DNA from: Maricaulis sp.
GTDB lineage: Bacteria > Pseudomonadota > Alphaproteobacteria > Caulobacterales > Maricaulaceae
Length of the DNA stretch: 55,943 bases
Assembly: GCA_002692855.1 (NCBI GenBank)
Contig: NZMJ01000021.1
Span: forward strand, 63,426 to 119,368
Reading direction: 5' to 3'
Of this stretch, positions 24,405 to 33,473 are shown in pieces. Position 1 is the stretch's first letter, and the number at the start of each line of letters is the position of its first letter. The notes beneath the pieces are model-generated. The model searched no databases, was not told the DNA's origin, and worked only from the letters and a program-made list of their open reading frames with translations. Position numbers and translations under genes: made by a program.

Positions 24405-25331
24405 TCAACCCACCAGCTGGGCGATCCAGATCGCCGCGGGCAGGGTGAAGAAGCTGAGCAGGGTCGTGGCGGTGACGTCGCCGGCGGTGAGCTGGCGGTT
24501 GCCCCCTAGCTGTTGCGCGAGGACATAGGCCGAGGCGGCCCCCGGCGAGGCTCCGACCATCACCACGATGGCGAGTGTCTCGCCGCGCACGCCAAAACTC
24601 CACGCCAGCAGGCCGAACACGACCGGCGCGAGGATGAGCTTCAGGAAAACGGTCAGGGTGAGCAAGCCGCGGCTCGCCCCCAGCGCCTTGAAGTCGAGGC
24701 CCGCACCAACAGCGAGCAAGATCAGCGGAAGCGCTGCGCGGCCCATCAGCTCGACGACCTCCGCAATCGTACCCGCCTGGAACAGGCCGAGCAGGTTGGC
24801 GACGCCGCCCGCGAGGCAGCCGAGGATCAGCGGGTTGGTGACGATGCGCCATAACACCGTACGCACGTCCGGCTTGCGGCCGTTCGCGCCCCAGATGGTC
24901 AGAACGGTCACGACCTGGATGTTCACGATGGGGATGGTGACCACCATTATGAGCGAGATCAGCACTTCGCCCTCGACCCCGTAGGCGAGCGCGGCCAGAG
25001 CGAGGATCACCAGCCCGTTCCAGCGGCAGGCGCCCTGGAACACGCTGGTGAAGGATGGGCCGTCTGTGTTGATGACCGGCTTCAGCGCCAGCACGACAAC
25101 GCCCATCACCACGAAGCCGAGCGCCGCCGCTGCGACGGCCGGGCCAACGGTAATGGCCGAAAAGTCGGCTTTCGAGATCACCGAGAACAGAAGGGCGGGC
25201 GACAGTCCGACATAGGTCAGGCGTGAAATGCCCGGCCAGGCGCTTTCCGGCACCAAAGCCGTGCGCCGCAGCACCCAGCCCAGACCGATGACCGCAAAGA
25301 TCGGCAGAAGCGCGCCGAGGATGAGTGTCAT
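24405..25331 (-). CDS. AEC family transporter (auxin efflux carrier fold)
   Basis: The product is a 308-residue inner-membrane protein with about ten helices, arranged as two inverted five-helix repeats as in AEC/BART carriers. Typical stretches are GALLPIFAVIGLGWVLR at the start, VGLSPALLFSVI, and ALPLILLAVGAGLDF near residue 207. Substrates of bacterial members include malate and other organic acids; none can be assigned here. ATG 25331 is seven bases after the ruvX stop, so the two are probably cotranscribed. Confidence 0.9.
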   Translation of the reverse strand: MTLILGALLPIFAVIGLGWVLRRTALVPESAWPGISRLTYVGLSPALLFSVISKADFSAITVGPAVAAAALGFVVMGVVVLALKPVINTDGPSFTSVFQGACRWNGLVILALAALAYGVEGEVLISLIMVVTIPIVNIQVVTVLTIWGANGRKPDVRTVLWRIVTNPLILGCLAGGVANLLGLFQAGTIAEVVELMGRAALPLILLAVGAGLDFKALGASRGLLTLTVFLKLILAPVVFGLLAWSFGVRGETLAIVVMVGASPGAASAYVLAQQLGGNRQLTAGDVTATTLLSFFTLPAAIWIAQLVG

Positions 25332-25338
25332 GCCGGCC

Positions 25339-25788
25339 TCACCGGTGAGCCGCCCGGTTGCGCAATGCGCTTTCAAGGATCACCGCTGCAGCGTGCGCGT
25401 CGATCACCCGCTCGCGTTGTTCACGGCGCATGCCCGTCGCGATCAGGCGTTCCTCGGCCTCCTGCGACGACAGTCGTTCGTCTTCGTAGGCGACCGGTAT
25501 GTCTCGCAGGCGCAGAAGATTGGTCCCGAGCGACCGTGACGACTGGGCGCGCGGACCGTGGCTGCCATCCATGTTCACGGGCAGGCCGATAACCAGGCCG
25601 GTACAACGAAATTCGTCATAGAGTTCAAATACCCGCGCCGCATCGGCAGTGAATTTGGTCCGGTGGATGGTCTCGACGGGCGTGACGACGCCGGAGGCCG
25701 ATGCGACCGCAACCCCGATCGTCTTCGATCCGGGGTCAAGCGCGAGCAGCGCGCCGTCGGGCAGGGCGGGAAGCATCACAACCGGCAT
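25339..25788 (-). CDS. ruvX: RuvX/YqgF, putative pre-16S rRNA nuclease
   Basis: The 149-residue product has an RNase H-like fold and is thought to mature the 5' end of 16S rRNA. The catalytic acids are visible in LALDPGSKTIGVAVA, in YEDERLSSQEAEERL and in DAHAAAVILES; GLPVNMDGS is the other signature. It is divergent from gatC at 25889, with about 100 bases of shared promoter region. Confidence 0.94.
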   Translation of the reverse strand: MPVVMLPALPDGALLALDPGSKTIGVAVASASGVVTPVETIHRTKFTADAARVFELYDEFRCTGLVIGLPVNMDGSHGPRAQSSRSLGTNLLRLRDIPVAYEDERLSSQEAEERLIATGMRREQRERVIDAHAAAVILESALRNRAAHR

Positions 25789-25888
25789 GTTTCCCGCCTG
25801 CGCCCATGCGGCTTTGGCGTCAAGTCATCTTGCGCCGCACAATCCCGGTTGATACTCACGCGGGTCACGTTTTACGGGAATTCGCGCC

Positions 25889-26176
25889 ATGTCCGTCACG
25901 ACCGAAGATGTCCGCCGCATTGCCACGCTCGCGCGTATCGCCGAGCCGACCGAGCGGCTTGAGGCCCTGACCCAGGAATTGAACGGCATTCTCGACTGGA
26001 TCGAGCAACTCGACGAAGTCGATACGGACGGTGTCGAACCGATGACCACGCCGGTGAAATTCGCGCTGCCGCAGCGCGCGGACAAGGTCACTGACGGCGG
26101 TATCCGCGACGACGTCCTCGCCAATGCGCCGCGATCCGAAGAAGGCTTCTTCGTGGTGCCGAAGTCTGTCGAGTGA
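25889..26176 (+). CDS. gatC: Asp/Glu-tRNA amidotransferase subunit C
   Basis: The small 95-residue subunit of GatCAB helps GatA fold against GatB during transamidation of Glu-tRNA(Gln) and Asp-tRNA(Asn). The pattern VRRIATLARI, then QELNGILDWIEQLDEVDTDGVEPMTTP, ending EGFFVVPKSVE, is unmistakable. It opens the gat operon and its TGA overlaps the start of the following GNAT gene. Confidence 0.96.
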   Translation: MSVTTEDVRRIATLARIAEPTERLEALTQELNGILDWIEQLDEVDTDGVEPMTTPVKFALPQRADKVTDGGIRDDVLANAPRSEEGFFVVPKSVE

Positions 26177-26658
26177 TGACGTCCACGGTCACCATAACGG
26201 CTGAAGATCCGCGCAGTGCGGACGGGGCGCGCCTGATCGGCGCGCTCGATGCGCACCTGTCCGCGCTCTATGAGCCGCAATTCAACTACTTTCTCGATCT
26301 CGACCAGCTGGCGCAGCCGAACATCACCTTCCTGGTGGCGCGCAATGCGGCCGGTGAAGCGCTGGGCTGCGTTGCCGTGCGCGCTTATGCCGATTTTGCC
26401 GAGATCAAGCGCATGTATGTCGATGAGGCGGCGCGAGGGCAGGGGATCGCCAAGGCGCTCCTGAATGCGGCGCACGAAACCGCGATGGCCAAGGGATTCG
26501 ACCTGATCCGGCTCGAAACCGGCGACCGCCAGACGGCGGCTATCAGGCTTTACGAACAGGCGGGTTACCGCCCTTGCGGTGCCTATGGCGACTACCAGCC
26601 CGACAGCCCGCACAACCATTTCTTCGAAATCCGGCTTTCGCCGGCCGCGACGGTGTAA
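26176..26658 (+). CDS. GNAT acetyltransferase inside the gat operon
   Basis: The product is a 160-residue GNAT enzyme. The acetyl-CoA loop VDEAARGQGIAKALL and the C-terminal AIRLYEQAGYRPCGAYGDY are clear. An N-terminal LSALYEPQFNYFLDLDQL helix resembles small-substrate acetyltransferases of the YedL/PhnO kind. It starts at ATG 26176 overlapping the gatC stop (TGATG; a GTG one codon upstream is possible) and ends three bases before gatA. This placement implies co-expression; no link to tRNA charging is known to me. Confidence 0.9.
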   Translation: MTSTVTITAEDPRSADGARLIGALDAHLSALYEPQFNYFLDLDQLAQPNITFLVARNAAGEALGCVAVRAYADFAEIKRMYVDEAARGQGIAKALLNAAHETAMAKGFDLIRLETGDRQTAAIRLYEQAGYRPCGAYGDYQPDSPHNHFFEIRLSPAATV

Positions 26659-26661
26659 TTC

Positions 26662-28137
26662 ATGTCCGACCTGCTTTCCCTCTCCCTTGCCGATGTCACC
26701 GCCAAGCTGAAATCGCGCGACGTGTCCGCCACCGAGCTGGCCGAAACCGCGCTGAACGCAGCCGAAGCTTCGCAGCCGAAGCTGAATGCGTTCTGCGCGT
26801 TCGACCGCGACCTGACCATGAAGATGGCCAAGGCCAGCGATGACAGGCTGGCAAAGGGCGAAGGCGGCCTGATCGAGGGCGCACCGGTCGCGATCAAGGA
26901 TCTGTTCGCGGTGAAGGGCGTCGAGACGTCCGCGTCATCAAACATCCTGAAGGGCTTCAAGCCGCGCTACGAATCCACGGTCACCGAGAACATGTGGAAG
27001 GCGGGCGGGGTTTTCCTGGCGAAAACGGCGATGGACGAATTCGCCATGGGCTCGTCCAACAAGACGGCCTGTACCGGGCATGTGGTCAGCCCCTGGAAGG
27101 CCAAGGGGTCTGATAAAGGCCTGACCCCGGGCGGATCGTCAGGTGGATCGGCCGCGGCTGTGTCTGCTGACCTTTGCTTCGGGGCGACCGGCACCGATAC
27201 AGGCGGCTCTATCCGTCAGCCCGCAGCTTTCACCGGCACAGTCGGTGCCAAGGGCACATATGGCCGCTGTTCGCGCTGGGGCGCGGTGGCGTTCGCCTCG
27301 TCGCTCGACCATCCGGGACCCATTGCCAAGACGGTGAAGGACAGCGCCATCCTGATGCAGGCGATGGCGGGCCACGACACGAAGGATTCGACCTCGCTGC
27401 CCCTGGATGTGCCCGATTTCGTGGCCGCGTGCGGGCGTAGCGTGAAGGGGCTCAAGATCGGCGTGGCGAAGGAATACCGCGTTGACGGAATGCCTGCCGA
27501 GATCGACGCGCTGTGGGAGCAGGGGATCAACTGGCTGAAGGCCGCCGGGTGCGAGATTGTCGATGTTTCGCTGCCGCACACCAAATACGCGCTGCCGACC
27601 TATTACATCATCAATCCGGCGGAAGCCTCGTCCAACCTGGCGCGCTATGACGGCATGCGGTTCGGCCAGCGGGTCGAAGGCAAGGATTTGACGGACACCT
27701 ACGAGAAGACCCGCGCCGAAGGCTTTGGCGCCGAGGTTCAGCGGCGCATTCTGATGGGCACCTATGTGCTGTCCGCGGGCTATTACGATGCTTATTATTT
27801 GAAGGCGCTAAAGGTGCGCCGGCGCATCCTCGAAGACTTCGAGAATGCGTTCGAAAAGGTCGATGCGATCCTGACACCGTCAACGCCGAGCGCGGCTTTT
27901 GCTCTCGACGCCGAGTTCACCGATCCGATCCAGATGTATCTGAACGACGTTTTCACGGTGACCGCCAATATCGCCGGTATTCCCGCAATGTCCGTTCCGG
28001 CGGGGCTGGATTCGTCCGGCTTGCCGCTGGGGCTGCAGGTCATCACCAAGGCGCTCGACGAAGAGACGATGTTTGCCGTCGGCGCGGCGCTCGAGGATTC
28101 GGCCGGTTTCACCGCCAAGCCGACCAAGTGGTGGTGA
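26662..28137 (+). CDS. gatA: Asp/Glu-tRNA amidotransferase subunit A
   Basis: This is the 491-residue amidase subunit that releases ammonia from glutamine. The Ser-cisSer-Lys triad is visible as Lys79 (APVAIKDLF), Ser159 ([11 protein letters not shown]) and Ser183 ([12 protein letters not shown]). Length and order match the family. A short spacer separates it from two small membrane-protein genes that precede gatB. Confidence 0.97.
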   Translation: MSDLLSLSLADVTAKLKSRDVSATELAETALNAAEASQPKLNAFCAFDRDLTMKMAKASDDRLAKGEGGLIEGAPVAIKDLFAVKGVETSASSNILKGFKPRYESTVTENMWKAGGVFLAKTAMDEFAMGSSNKTACTGHVVSPWKAKGSDKGLTPGGSSGGSAAAVSADLCFGATGTDTGGSIRQPAAFTGTVGAKGTYGRCSRWGAVAFASSLDHPGPIAKTVKDSAILMQAMAGHDTKDSTSLPLDVPDFVAACGRSVKGLKIGVAKEYRVDGMPAEIDALWEQGINWLKAAGCEIVDVSLPHTKYALPTYYIINPAEASSNLARYDGMRFGQRVEGKDLTDTYEKTRAEGFGAEVQRRILMGTYVLSAGYYDAYYLKALKVRRRILEDFENAFEKVDAILTPSTPSAAFALDAEFTDPIQMYLNDVFTVTANIAGIPAMSVPAGLDSSGLPLGLQVITKALDEETMFAVGAALEDSAGFTAKPTKWW

Positions 28138-28141
28138 TCCG

Positions 28142-28312
28142 ATGCGGAAGCTGATGCTCTGGATCGGCGGGCTGGTGGTCATCTGCGTCGTGCTGGTGGC
28201 GATCTTCTACGCCGTGATGATTGCCGCCGCGATTGCGCTCGCCGGGATCGTCCTGCTGGCCGTCATGGAAACCTATGCCCGTTTCCGCATCTGGCGGAGC
28301 CGTGAGCGATGA
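28142..28312 (+). CDS. small membrane protein in the gat operon (56 aa)
   Basis: The protein is mostly one long hydrophobic stretch (residues 4-42), probably one or two helices, followed by a basic [11 protein letters not shown] tail that should face the cytoplasm. The start is four bases after the gatA stop and the stop overlaps the next start (ATGA 28309-28312). The overlaps support it being real. No family is known to me. Confidence 0.7.
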   Translation: MRKLMLWIGGLVVICVVLVAIFYAVMIAAAIALAGIVLLAVMETYARFRIWRSRER

Positions 28313-28554
28313 AGGACCCGGCCGTTCTCAAATATGCCGGCCCGGCGATCCTGACCGGTGGGGCGCTGGCGCTGGTGGGGGCCGCGCTGGTGTCCGATGT
28401 CGTGACGGTCGAGAACGAACTCGCCATCGGGATCGTGGCGCTGTGCCTCGGTTTCGGCCTCGTCATCTTCGGCGTGGTAACCCAGACCCTCTGGCGCGCC
28501 GTTTCGGCTGCGGCCAACCCTGACAATGACCTTCCTTCCGAGGACACGAAATGA
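28309..28554 (+). CDS. small two-helix membrane protein in the gat operon
   Basis: The 81-residue product has two hydrophobic segments (about 10-28 and 39-60) separated by a short acidic loop and followed by an acidic tail ([12 protein letters not shown]). Its start overlaps the upstream small gene and its stop overlaps gatB (ATGA 28551-28554), so it is translated within the gat operon. Function is unknown. Confidence 0.75.
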   Translation: MKDPAVLKYAGPAILTGGALALVGAALVSDVVTVENELAIGIVALCLGFGLVIFGVVTQTLWRAVSAAANPDNDLPSEDTK

Positions 28555-30044
28555 GCAGCCATAGCTACGTTCTGCCCGGCGCGACCGGGGATTGGGAAAT
28601 CGTCCTGGGACTGGAAGTCCACGCCCAGGTCGCTTCGGAATCCAAGCTCTTCTCGGGGGCTGCCACGGCCTATGGCGCCGCGCCGAATACGCAGGTTTCG
28701 CTCGTCGATGCGGCGATGCCGGGCATGCTGCCGGTGATCAATTCCTTCTGCGTCGAGCAGGCCGTTCGCACCGGTCTGGGCCTCAACGCGCAGATCAACC
28801 GCTATTCGCGCTTTGACCGGAAGAATTACTTCTACCCCGATCTGCCGCAGGGCTATCAGATCAGCCAGTTCCAGTACCCGATCGTGGGCGAGGGCGAGAT
28901 CGAATGCGAGCGCGATGACGGTTCGATCTTCACCGTGCGGATTGAACGCCTGCATCTCGAGCAGGATGCCGGCAAGTCGATCCACGATCTCGATCCGAGT
29001 TCGACCTATGTCGACCTCAACCGGTCCGGCGTGGCGCTGATGGAGATCGTGTCGAAGCCCGATATCCGGACGCCGTCGGACGCTGCTGCCTATGTGAAGA
29101 CGCTGCGGACAATCGTGCGCTATCTCGGGACGTGCGGCGGCGACATGGACAAGGGCCAGATGCGCGCCGACGTGAATGTCTCGGTGTGCCGTCCCGGCGA
29201 CTACGAGAAATTCCGCGAAAATGACGATTTCAAGCATCTCGGCACGCGCTGCGAGATCAAGAATGTCAACTCGATGCGCTTCATCTCGCAGGCGATCGAA
29301 TACGAGGCACGCCGACAGATCGACATCATCGAGGATGGAGGCGTCATCCATCAGGAAACCCGCCTGTTCGACGCAGGCAAGGGGGTTACCCGGTCGATGC
29401 GGTCCAAGGAAGAGGCGCACGATTACCGCTACTTCCCCGATCCCGATTTGCTGCCGCTGGAACTCGAGGAAGACTGGGTCGCGAAAATCAAGGCGAACCT
29501 GCCCGAACTTCCCGCCGACAAGCGCAAGCGCTTCGTCGAGGAGATGGGCCTGACCGAATATGACGCCAGCGTTCTGGCATCGGACAAGGACCGCGCCGAC
29601 TATTTCGAGACCGCTGCGGCGGGCCACGAGGCCAAGCTGACGGCGAACTGGGTCAATAACGAGCTGTTCGGCCGGCTCAACAAGGAAGGCCTCGACATCA
29701 CCGAGAGTCCGGTCAGCGCCACGCAGATCGGCGAGCTGGTCGGCCTGATCGAGAGCGACGTGATCTCGGGCAAGATTGCCAAGGACGTGTTTGAAATCCT
29801 GTGGGATGAGGGCGGGTCACCGGCAAAGATCGTCGAGGATCGCGGCCTGAAACAGGTTACCGACACAGGGGCCATCGAGGCGGTGGTGGATCAGTTGATC
29901 GCCGATAATCCCGATCAGGCTGCCCAGGTGAAGGAAAAGCCCAAGACGATGGGCTGGTTTGTCGGTCAGGTGATGAAAGCCATGCAGGGCAAGGCGAATC
30001 CGAAGGCCGTGAACGACATCCTGAGAAAGAAGCTGGGTCTCTGA
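28551..30044 (+). CDS. gatB: Asp/Glu-tRNA amidotransferase subunit B
   Basis: The 497-residue subunit binds and activates the mischarged tRNA. It begins with the [21 protein letters not shown] segment, contains [19 protein letters not shown] and [12 protein letters not shown], and ends with the YqeY/tail domain ([28 protein letters not shown]). Length is normal. It completes gatCAB. Confidence 0.97.
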   Translation: MSSHSYVLPGATGDWEIVLGLEVHAQVASESKLFSGAATAYGAAPNTQVSLVDAAMPGMLPVINSFCVEQAVRTGLGLNAQINRYSRFDRKNYFYPDLPQGYQISQFQYPIVGEGEIECERDDGSIFTVRIERLHLEQDAGKSIHDLDPSSTYVDLNRSGVALMEIVSKPDIRTPSDAAAYVKTLRTIVRYLGTCGGDMDKGQMRADVNVSVCRPGDYEKFRENDDFKHLGTRCEIKNVNSMRFISQAIEYEARRQIDIIEDGGVIHQETRLFDAGKGVTRSMRSKEEAHDYRYFPDPDLLPLELEEDWVAKIKANLPELPADKRKRFVEEMGLTEYDASVLASDKDRADYFETAAAGHEAKLTANWVNNELFGRLNKEGLDITESPVSATQIGELVGLIESDVISGKIAKDVFEILWDEGGSPAKIVEDRGLKQVTDTGAIEAVVDQLIADNPDQAAQVKEKPKTMGWFVGQVMKAMQGKANPKAVNDILRKKLGL

Positions 30045-30151
30045 CCGGAACTTCCAGCCACCTCCTTTCGTTATTGCAGTGCGGCACGGGCCGGGCAGTT
30101 GCCCCCATTCTTCCGCGCCGCATCTGCTGAACGCAGCGAAAGGAGCGCACA

Positions 30152-30295
30152 ATGGAACAGCACATCGAAAAGACCGAGGCCCGCCAGGGCGAGCGCCGTC
30201 GCTGGCAGGAGCATGTCCTTTATCTGTCGACCTTCGCCGCTGCCGTCATGCTGGGCGGGGCCGCGTTGATCTGGGTCATGGCCACGAGCGCGTAA
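30152..30295 (+). CDS. 47-residue single-pass membrane protein
   Basis: A short gene downstream of gatB with a strong ribosome binding site (AAAGGAG, seven bases before ATG 30152). The product has a charged N-terminal half (EKTEARQGERRRWQEH) and one transmembrane helix (about residues 23-43), with the charged end probably cytoplasmic. It ends at TAA 30293-30295, just before the convergent oxygenase gene. No family is recognised. Confidence 0.6.
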   Translation: MEQHIEKTEARQGERRRWQEHVLYLSTFAAAVMLGGAALIWVMATSA

Positions 30296-30302
30296 GCCGC
30301 CG

Positions 30303-31244
30303 TCAGATCAGGCGGATTTCCCGCAATCTCTGCATCAGGTAGTCCTGCGCCGTGATCGGCTCAGGGTATCGATCCGGATTGTCTGGCGAGACGCAGCTTT
30401 CGAGCGTCTCGATCAGGTAATCCGGGCGAAAGTGCAGGAAGAACGGCATTGAATAGCGCGCATAGCGCTGGCGTTCCGGTGACGGATTGACCACGCGGTG
30501 ACTGGTCGACGGCAGGACGTTGTTGGTCAGCCGCTGCAGCATGTCGCCGATATTCACCACCAGACAGCCTTCCGGCGGATTGATGTCGAGCCACTGGCCC
30601 GACCGGTCCTTGACCTGCAAGCCTGCTTCCTCGGCGCCGAGGAGCAGCGTGATGGTGTTGATGTCTTCATGTGCTGCCGCGCGGATCGAGCCTTCCGGGG
30701 CCGGTTTGGTCTGCGGGGGATAGTGAAGCAGGCGCAGGATGGAATTGCCGTCCCGCACCGGATCCTCGAAAAATCCGTCTTCAAGACCAAGATCGCGCGC
30801 GATGGCCGAAAGCAGGTCGCCGCCGAGTGCGTCGAGCGCGTTGAAGAGCGCATAGACGTCTTCCCAGTGGGCAATCTCGGTCGGATTGACATTGGCGGGC
30901 ATGAAGGGCGCATAAGCGTGCCCTTCGGGCAATTCGCGCCCAACGTGCCAGAATTCCTTCAGATCGATGGCTTCGGCCCCCTTGGCGGCTTCGCGGCCGA
31001 ACGGCGTGTAGCCGCGCTGGCCGCCGCCACCGGGGATGAAATAATGCTGCTTCACACTGTCGGGCAGGGCGAAGAACGCCTTCGCGCGCTCATGCGCCCG
31101 CGTGATGACCGACGGGTCAAGACCATGATCGGCGACCACGGCAAACCCGTAGCGCCGGAAGCTGGCGCCGAGTTCATGTGCGAAAGCGGACGGGTCACGC
31201 GCTTTCAGGGCGAATGATACCGGAGTGATGGCGGACTGGGTCAT
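30303..31244 (-). CDS. 2-oxoglutarate/Fe(II) oxygenase, isopenicillin N synthase-like
   Basis: The product has 313 residues with the DIOX_N and 2OG-FeII_Oxy domains. Iron ligands are His192 and Asp194 (AAHEDIN) and His249 (STSHRVVNP); the 2-oxoglutarate-binding RxS is Arg263-Ser265 (ARYSMPFF). The N-terminal FRRYGFAVVADHGLDP is typical. The substrate is unknown; relatives act on small molecules, hormones or ethylene precursors. It stands alone, between a small membrane protein gene and a lipoprotein gene. Confidence 0.92.
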   Translation of the reverse strand: MTQSAITPVSFALKARDPSAFAHELGASFRRYGFAVVADHGLDPSVITRAHERAKAFFALPDSVKQHYFIPGGGGQRGYTPFGREAAKGAEAIDLKEFWHVGRELPEGHAYAPFMPANVNPTEIAHWEDVYALFNALDALGGDLLSAIARDLGLEDGFFEDPVRDGNSILRLLHYPPQTKPAPEGSIRAAAHEDINTITLLLGAEEAGLQVKDRSGQWLDINPPEGCLVVNIGDMLQRLTNNVLPSTSHRVVNPSPERQRYARYSMPFFLHFRPDYLIETLESCVSPDNPDRYPEPITAQDYLMQRLREIRLI

Positions 31245-31313
31245 GAATACGGCCTCGGCTTTCCGGGCGGTTTAATACCCGCGTGGCCGCCTTGCGCAAA
31301 TCCCGGACACAGA

Positions 31314-31343
31314 AACGCCGGCGCAGGGATCTGCGCCGGCGTT
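31314..31343 (-). terminator. 13-bp perfect hairpin downstream of the lipoprotein gene
   Basis: AACGCCGGCGCAG (31314-31326) and CTGCGCCGGCGTT (31331-31343) pair perfectly around the loop GGAT. It lies 24 bases downstream of the lipoprotein stop on the minus strand; the following bases on that strand include TTTCTGTG, a modest T-rich tract. It separates the lipoprotein gene from the oxygenase gene. Confidence 0.7.
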
Positions 31344-31367
31344 GTGCAATTCAATCGAAGCCAGGCC

Positions 31368-31628
31368 TTATTCAGGCGTGGTTTCCTCGACCGGATCGGA
31401 ATCGTCGTCAGTGGCTTCCTGGAGCTCCTGGCCGACGTCTTCGATCGCTTCGCCCGTTTCATGGGCAGCGTCTTCGATGGCTTCTCCGGCTTCGTGAGCC
31501 ATGTTTTCCATCTCTTCACCCGCCTCATGGGCGTCGTTCTGGGCTTCTTCCTGTTCCGCCGGCGAACAAGCCGAGACGGACAGGGCCAGAGCCAGAGCCG
31601 AAGTGGTGCCAAGCAAAATTCTCATCAT
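31368..31628 (-). CDS. acidic lipoprotein with 11-residue repeats
   Basis: The 86-residue product has a lipoprotein signal (LSVSAC, lipidation at Cys21). The mature part holds four 11-residue units at about 33-43, 44-54, 55-65 and 66-76 with pattern AHEAGEAIEDA, then an acidic tail. An 11-mer period is the hallmark of hendecad coiled coils and of group-3 LEA-like helices. Start ATG 31628 has GGAGGGAGA upstream; the long upstream frame has none. It should sit in the outer or inner membrane facing the periplasm. Function is unknown. Confidence 0.85.
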   Translation of the reverse strand: MMRILLGTTSALALALSVSACSPAEQEEAQNDAHEAGEEMENMAHEAGEAIEDAAHETGEAIEDVGQELQEATDDDSDPVEETTPE

Positions 31629-31849
31629 GAAGCAGTCTCCCTCCAAAAGGATGATCAGCGCGCCCTTCGATACGAACAGCGACCGCCGAGTCCGGTGCAG
31701 AAGGATATTTTCCCTTTTTGCGGCAGGAATCGCAAGGGACATGACATTTCGGAAAGGTATTGTTGCACCGCGCGAACCATGCGCTTGCCTTGAACATCTC
31801 CCGGCAGGTGCCGATATCGCGTTCATCGAAACCGCGCGAGGATGCCCCA

Positions 31850-32581
31850 ATGGCGCAGACATCACCCATCGAACTCTATTACTGGCCGACCCCCAATGGC
31901 TGGAAAGTCTCCATCGCGCTCGAGGAGATGGGGCTCGATTACGTGATGAAGCCGGTCAATATCGGGGCCGGGGAACAGTTCGAGCCGGAATTCGCCAGGA
32001 TCAGCCCGAACAACCGGATGCCTGCCATCATCGATCCAGTCGGACCCGATGGCGAACCTATCGCGATTTTCGAGTCCGGTGCGATCCTCCAATACCTGGC
32101 GCGAAAGTCCGGCCGGTTTTACGGAGACAATGCGCGAGAGCAGGCCGAGATCGAGCAATGGCTATTCTGGCAGATGGGCGGCCTGGGTCCGATGGCTGGG
32201 CAGGCACACCATTTCCGCGGCTATGCGCCGAAGATCGAACCCGATGCCAGCAAGCTGGAATACGGGCGCGACCGTTATACCAATGAGGTGAACCGTCTCT
32301 ACGGTGTGCTGGAACGCGCGCTGGCGGACGGGCGGGATTTTGTCGCTGGAGCCTATTCGATCGCGGACATGGCGATCTGGCCGTGGATATTGCCGACAGC
32401 GCAGGGGCAGGACCTGGACGAATTCCCGAAGCTGAACGCCTATGTCGACCGCGTCTATGCGCGCCCGGCCGTCAAGGCCGGCCGCTCGCTTGGCAAGGAG
32501 TTGCGCTCCAATCTGGGCGCCGACGACAAGAAGGCGGAAGAGGCCCGGAAAATTCTCTTCGGACAGAGGGCAAGCCAATGA
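31850..32581 (+). CDS. glutathione S-transferase (YfcG/nu class-like)
   Basis: The product, 243 residues, is a cytoplasmic GST. The thioredoxin-fold N-terminal domain shows YYWPTPNGWKVSIALEEMGLDY, NNRMPAIIDP and FESGAILQYLA; the helical domain shows EQWLFWQMGGLGPMAGQ and AGAYSIADMAIWPW. This combination is typical of YfcG/YghU-type enzymes with disulfide-bond reductase activity. ATG 31850 is chosen because the domain starts there. The stop overlaps the DUF1801 start (ATGA). Confidence 0.93.
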   Translation: MAQTSPIELYYWPTPNGWKVSIALEEMGLDYVMKPVNIGAGEQFEPEFARISPNNRMPAIIDPVGPDGEPIAIFESGAILQYLARKSGRFYGDNAREQAEIEQWLFWQMGGLGPMAGQAHHFRGYAPKIEPDASKLEYGRDRYTNEVNRLYGVLERALADGRDFVAGAYSIADMAIWPWILPTAQGQDLDEFPKLNAYVDRVYARPAVKAGRSLGKELRSNLGADDKKAEEARKILFGQRASQ

Positions 32582-32964
32582 GCAACGATGACCGAGATGC
32601 GAAAGCCCTGATCGATGAACGCATTGCGTCGCTCGGGGATTGGCGCGGCGAAACGCTGGCCACAGTGCGCCGGCTGATCCATGAAGCCGTGCCCGGGATC
32701 GAGGAGCATTGGAAGTGGCGCGGTGTACCGGTGTGGGAGCACAACGGCATTCTGACGACGGGTGAGTCCTACAAGGGCAAGGTGAAGCTGACCTTCCAGA
32801 AGGGCGCGTCGCTGTCCGACCCGGAAGGACTGTTCAATGCCAGCCTTGAAGGCAATGCGCGCCGGGCCATCGACATTCGTGAAGGCGATGAAATCAATGC
32901 GGACGCCTTCAAAGCCCTGATCCTCGCGGCGGCGAAATTGAATGCGGCGAAGAAGACGCGCTGA
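32578..32964 (+). CDS. DUF1801 family protein
   Basis: The 128-residue product has the YdhG/DUF1801 fold: LIHEAVPGIEEHWKWRGVPVW, then a beta region GKVKLTFQKGASLSDPEGLFN, ending DAFKALILAAAKLN. The biochemical role of the family is unsettled. It is coupled to the GST gene by ATGA (32578-32581). Confidence 0.9.
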   Translation: MSNDDRDAKALIDERIASLGDWRGETLATVRRLIHEAVPGIEEHWKWRGVPVWEHNGILTTGESYKGKVKLTFQKGASLSDPEGLFNASLEGNARRAIDIREGDEINADAFKALILAAAKLNAAKKTR

Positions 32965-32976
32965 AATTTCACGTCT

Positions 32977-33029
32977 GATTCACCGGGCTTAACCGATCTC
33001 AACAGAGTCTAACCGATTTAAACCATTAA
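32977..33029 (+). promoter_or_regulatory. repeated TTAACCGAT-like boxes with a GATTC site
   Basis: TAACCGAT occurs at 32990-32997 and again at 33010-33017, exactly 20 bases apart, followed by TTAAACCATTAA at 33018-33029. A GATTC (CcrM methylation target) lies at 32977-32981. The elements resemble CtrA half sites (TTAACCAT or TTAA-N7-TTAA) but none is a full match. They lie 160-210 bases upstream of the Sel1-like gene, in the longest gene-free stretch of this part. Confidence 0.4.
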
Positions 33030-33185
33030 GGCGCGATAACCCTTATTTTCCTTTACCTTATGGCAACACCCACAGGTCAATTCTTCGCTTGTCCGCCGGA
33101 AGCGGGCATTGGGTGGAACATACCTGCCGAGAGACCAGAGCCAAAAAGGCAAGGCCCGGCGGGACAGATGGATGGGGAAGCCAAA

Positions 33186-33458
33186 ATGGCCTTCACTGAC
33201 GTTGAAACGGCACAGGCGCACAGCGCCATCGAGACCGACGCTTCGGGCGACGATCTCTGCAAGCTCGGTCTCCTGTACTCAACCGGACAGGGCGGAACGA
33301 TCGATTTCATCGAAGCGCACAAGTGGTTCAACCTGGCTGCGCTGATGGGTTCGGAACCGGCCAAGCACTATCGCCGCGAAATCTCCGACGAAATGTCGAC
33401 CTTTGAAATCGCCGACGCCCAGCGCGCCGCGCGCGAGTGGCTCGCCACGCGTCACTAG
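33186..33458 (+). CDS. small Sel1-repeat protein
   Basis: The 90-residue product contains about one Sel1-like repeat: DDLCKLGLLYSTGQGGTIDFIEAHKWFNLAALMGSEPAKHYR. Sel1 repeats are TPR-like helical pairs used for protein contacts. No signal peptide is present, so it is probably cytoplasmic. ATG 33186 is preceded by GGGGAAG; the frame continues upstream but lacks coding character. It lies tail-to-tail with hfsD and downstream of possible cell-cycle boxes. Confidence 0.8.
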   Translation: MAFTDVETAQAHSAIETDASGDDLCKLGLLYSTGQGGTIDFIEAHKWFNLAALMGSEPAKHYRREISDEMSTFEIADAQRAAREWLATRH

Positions 33459-33473
33459 GCCGTCCCTGCGCGG

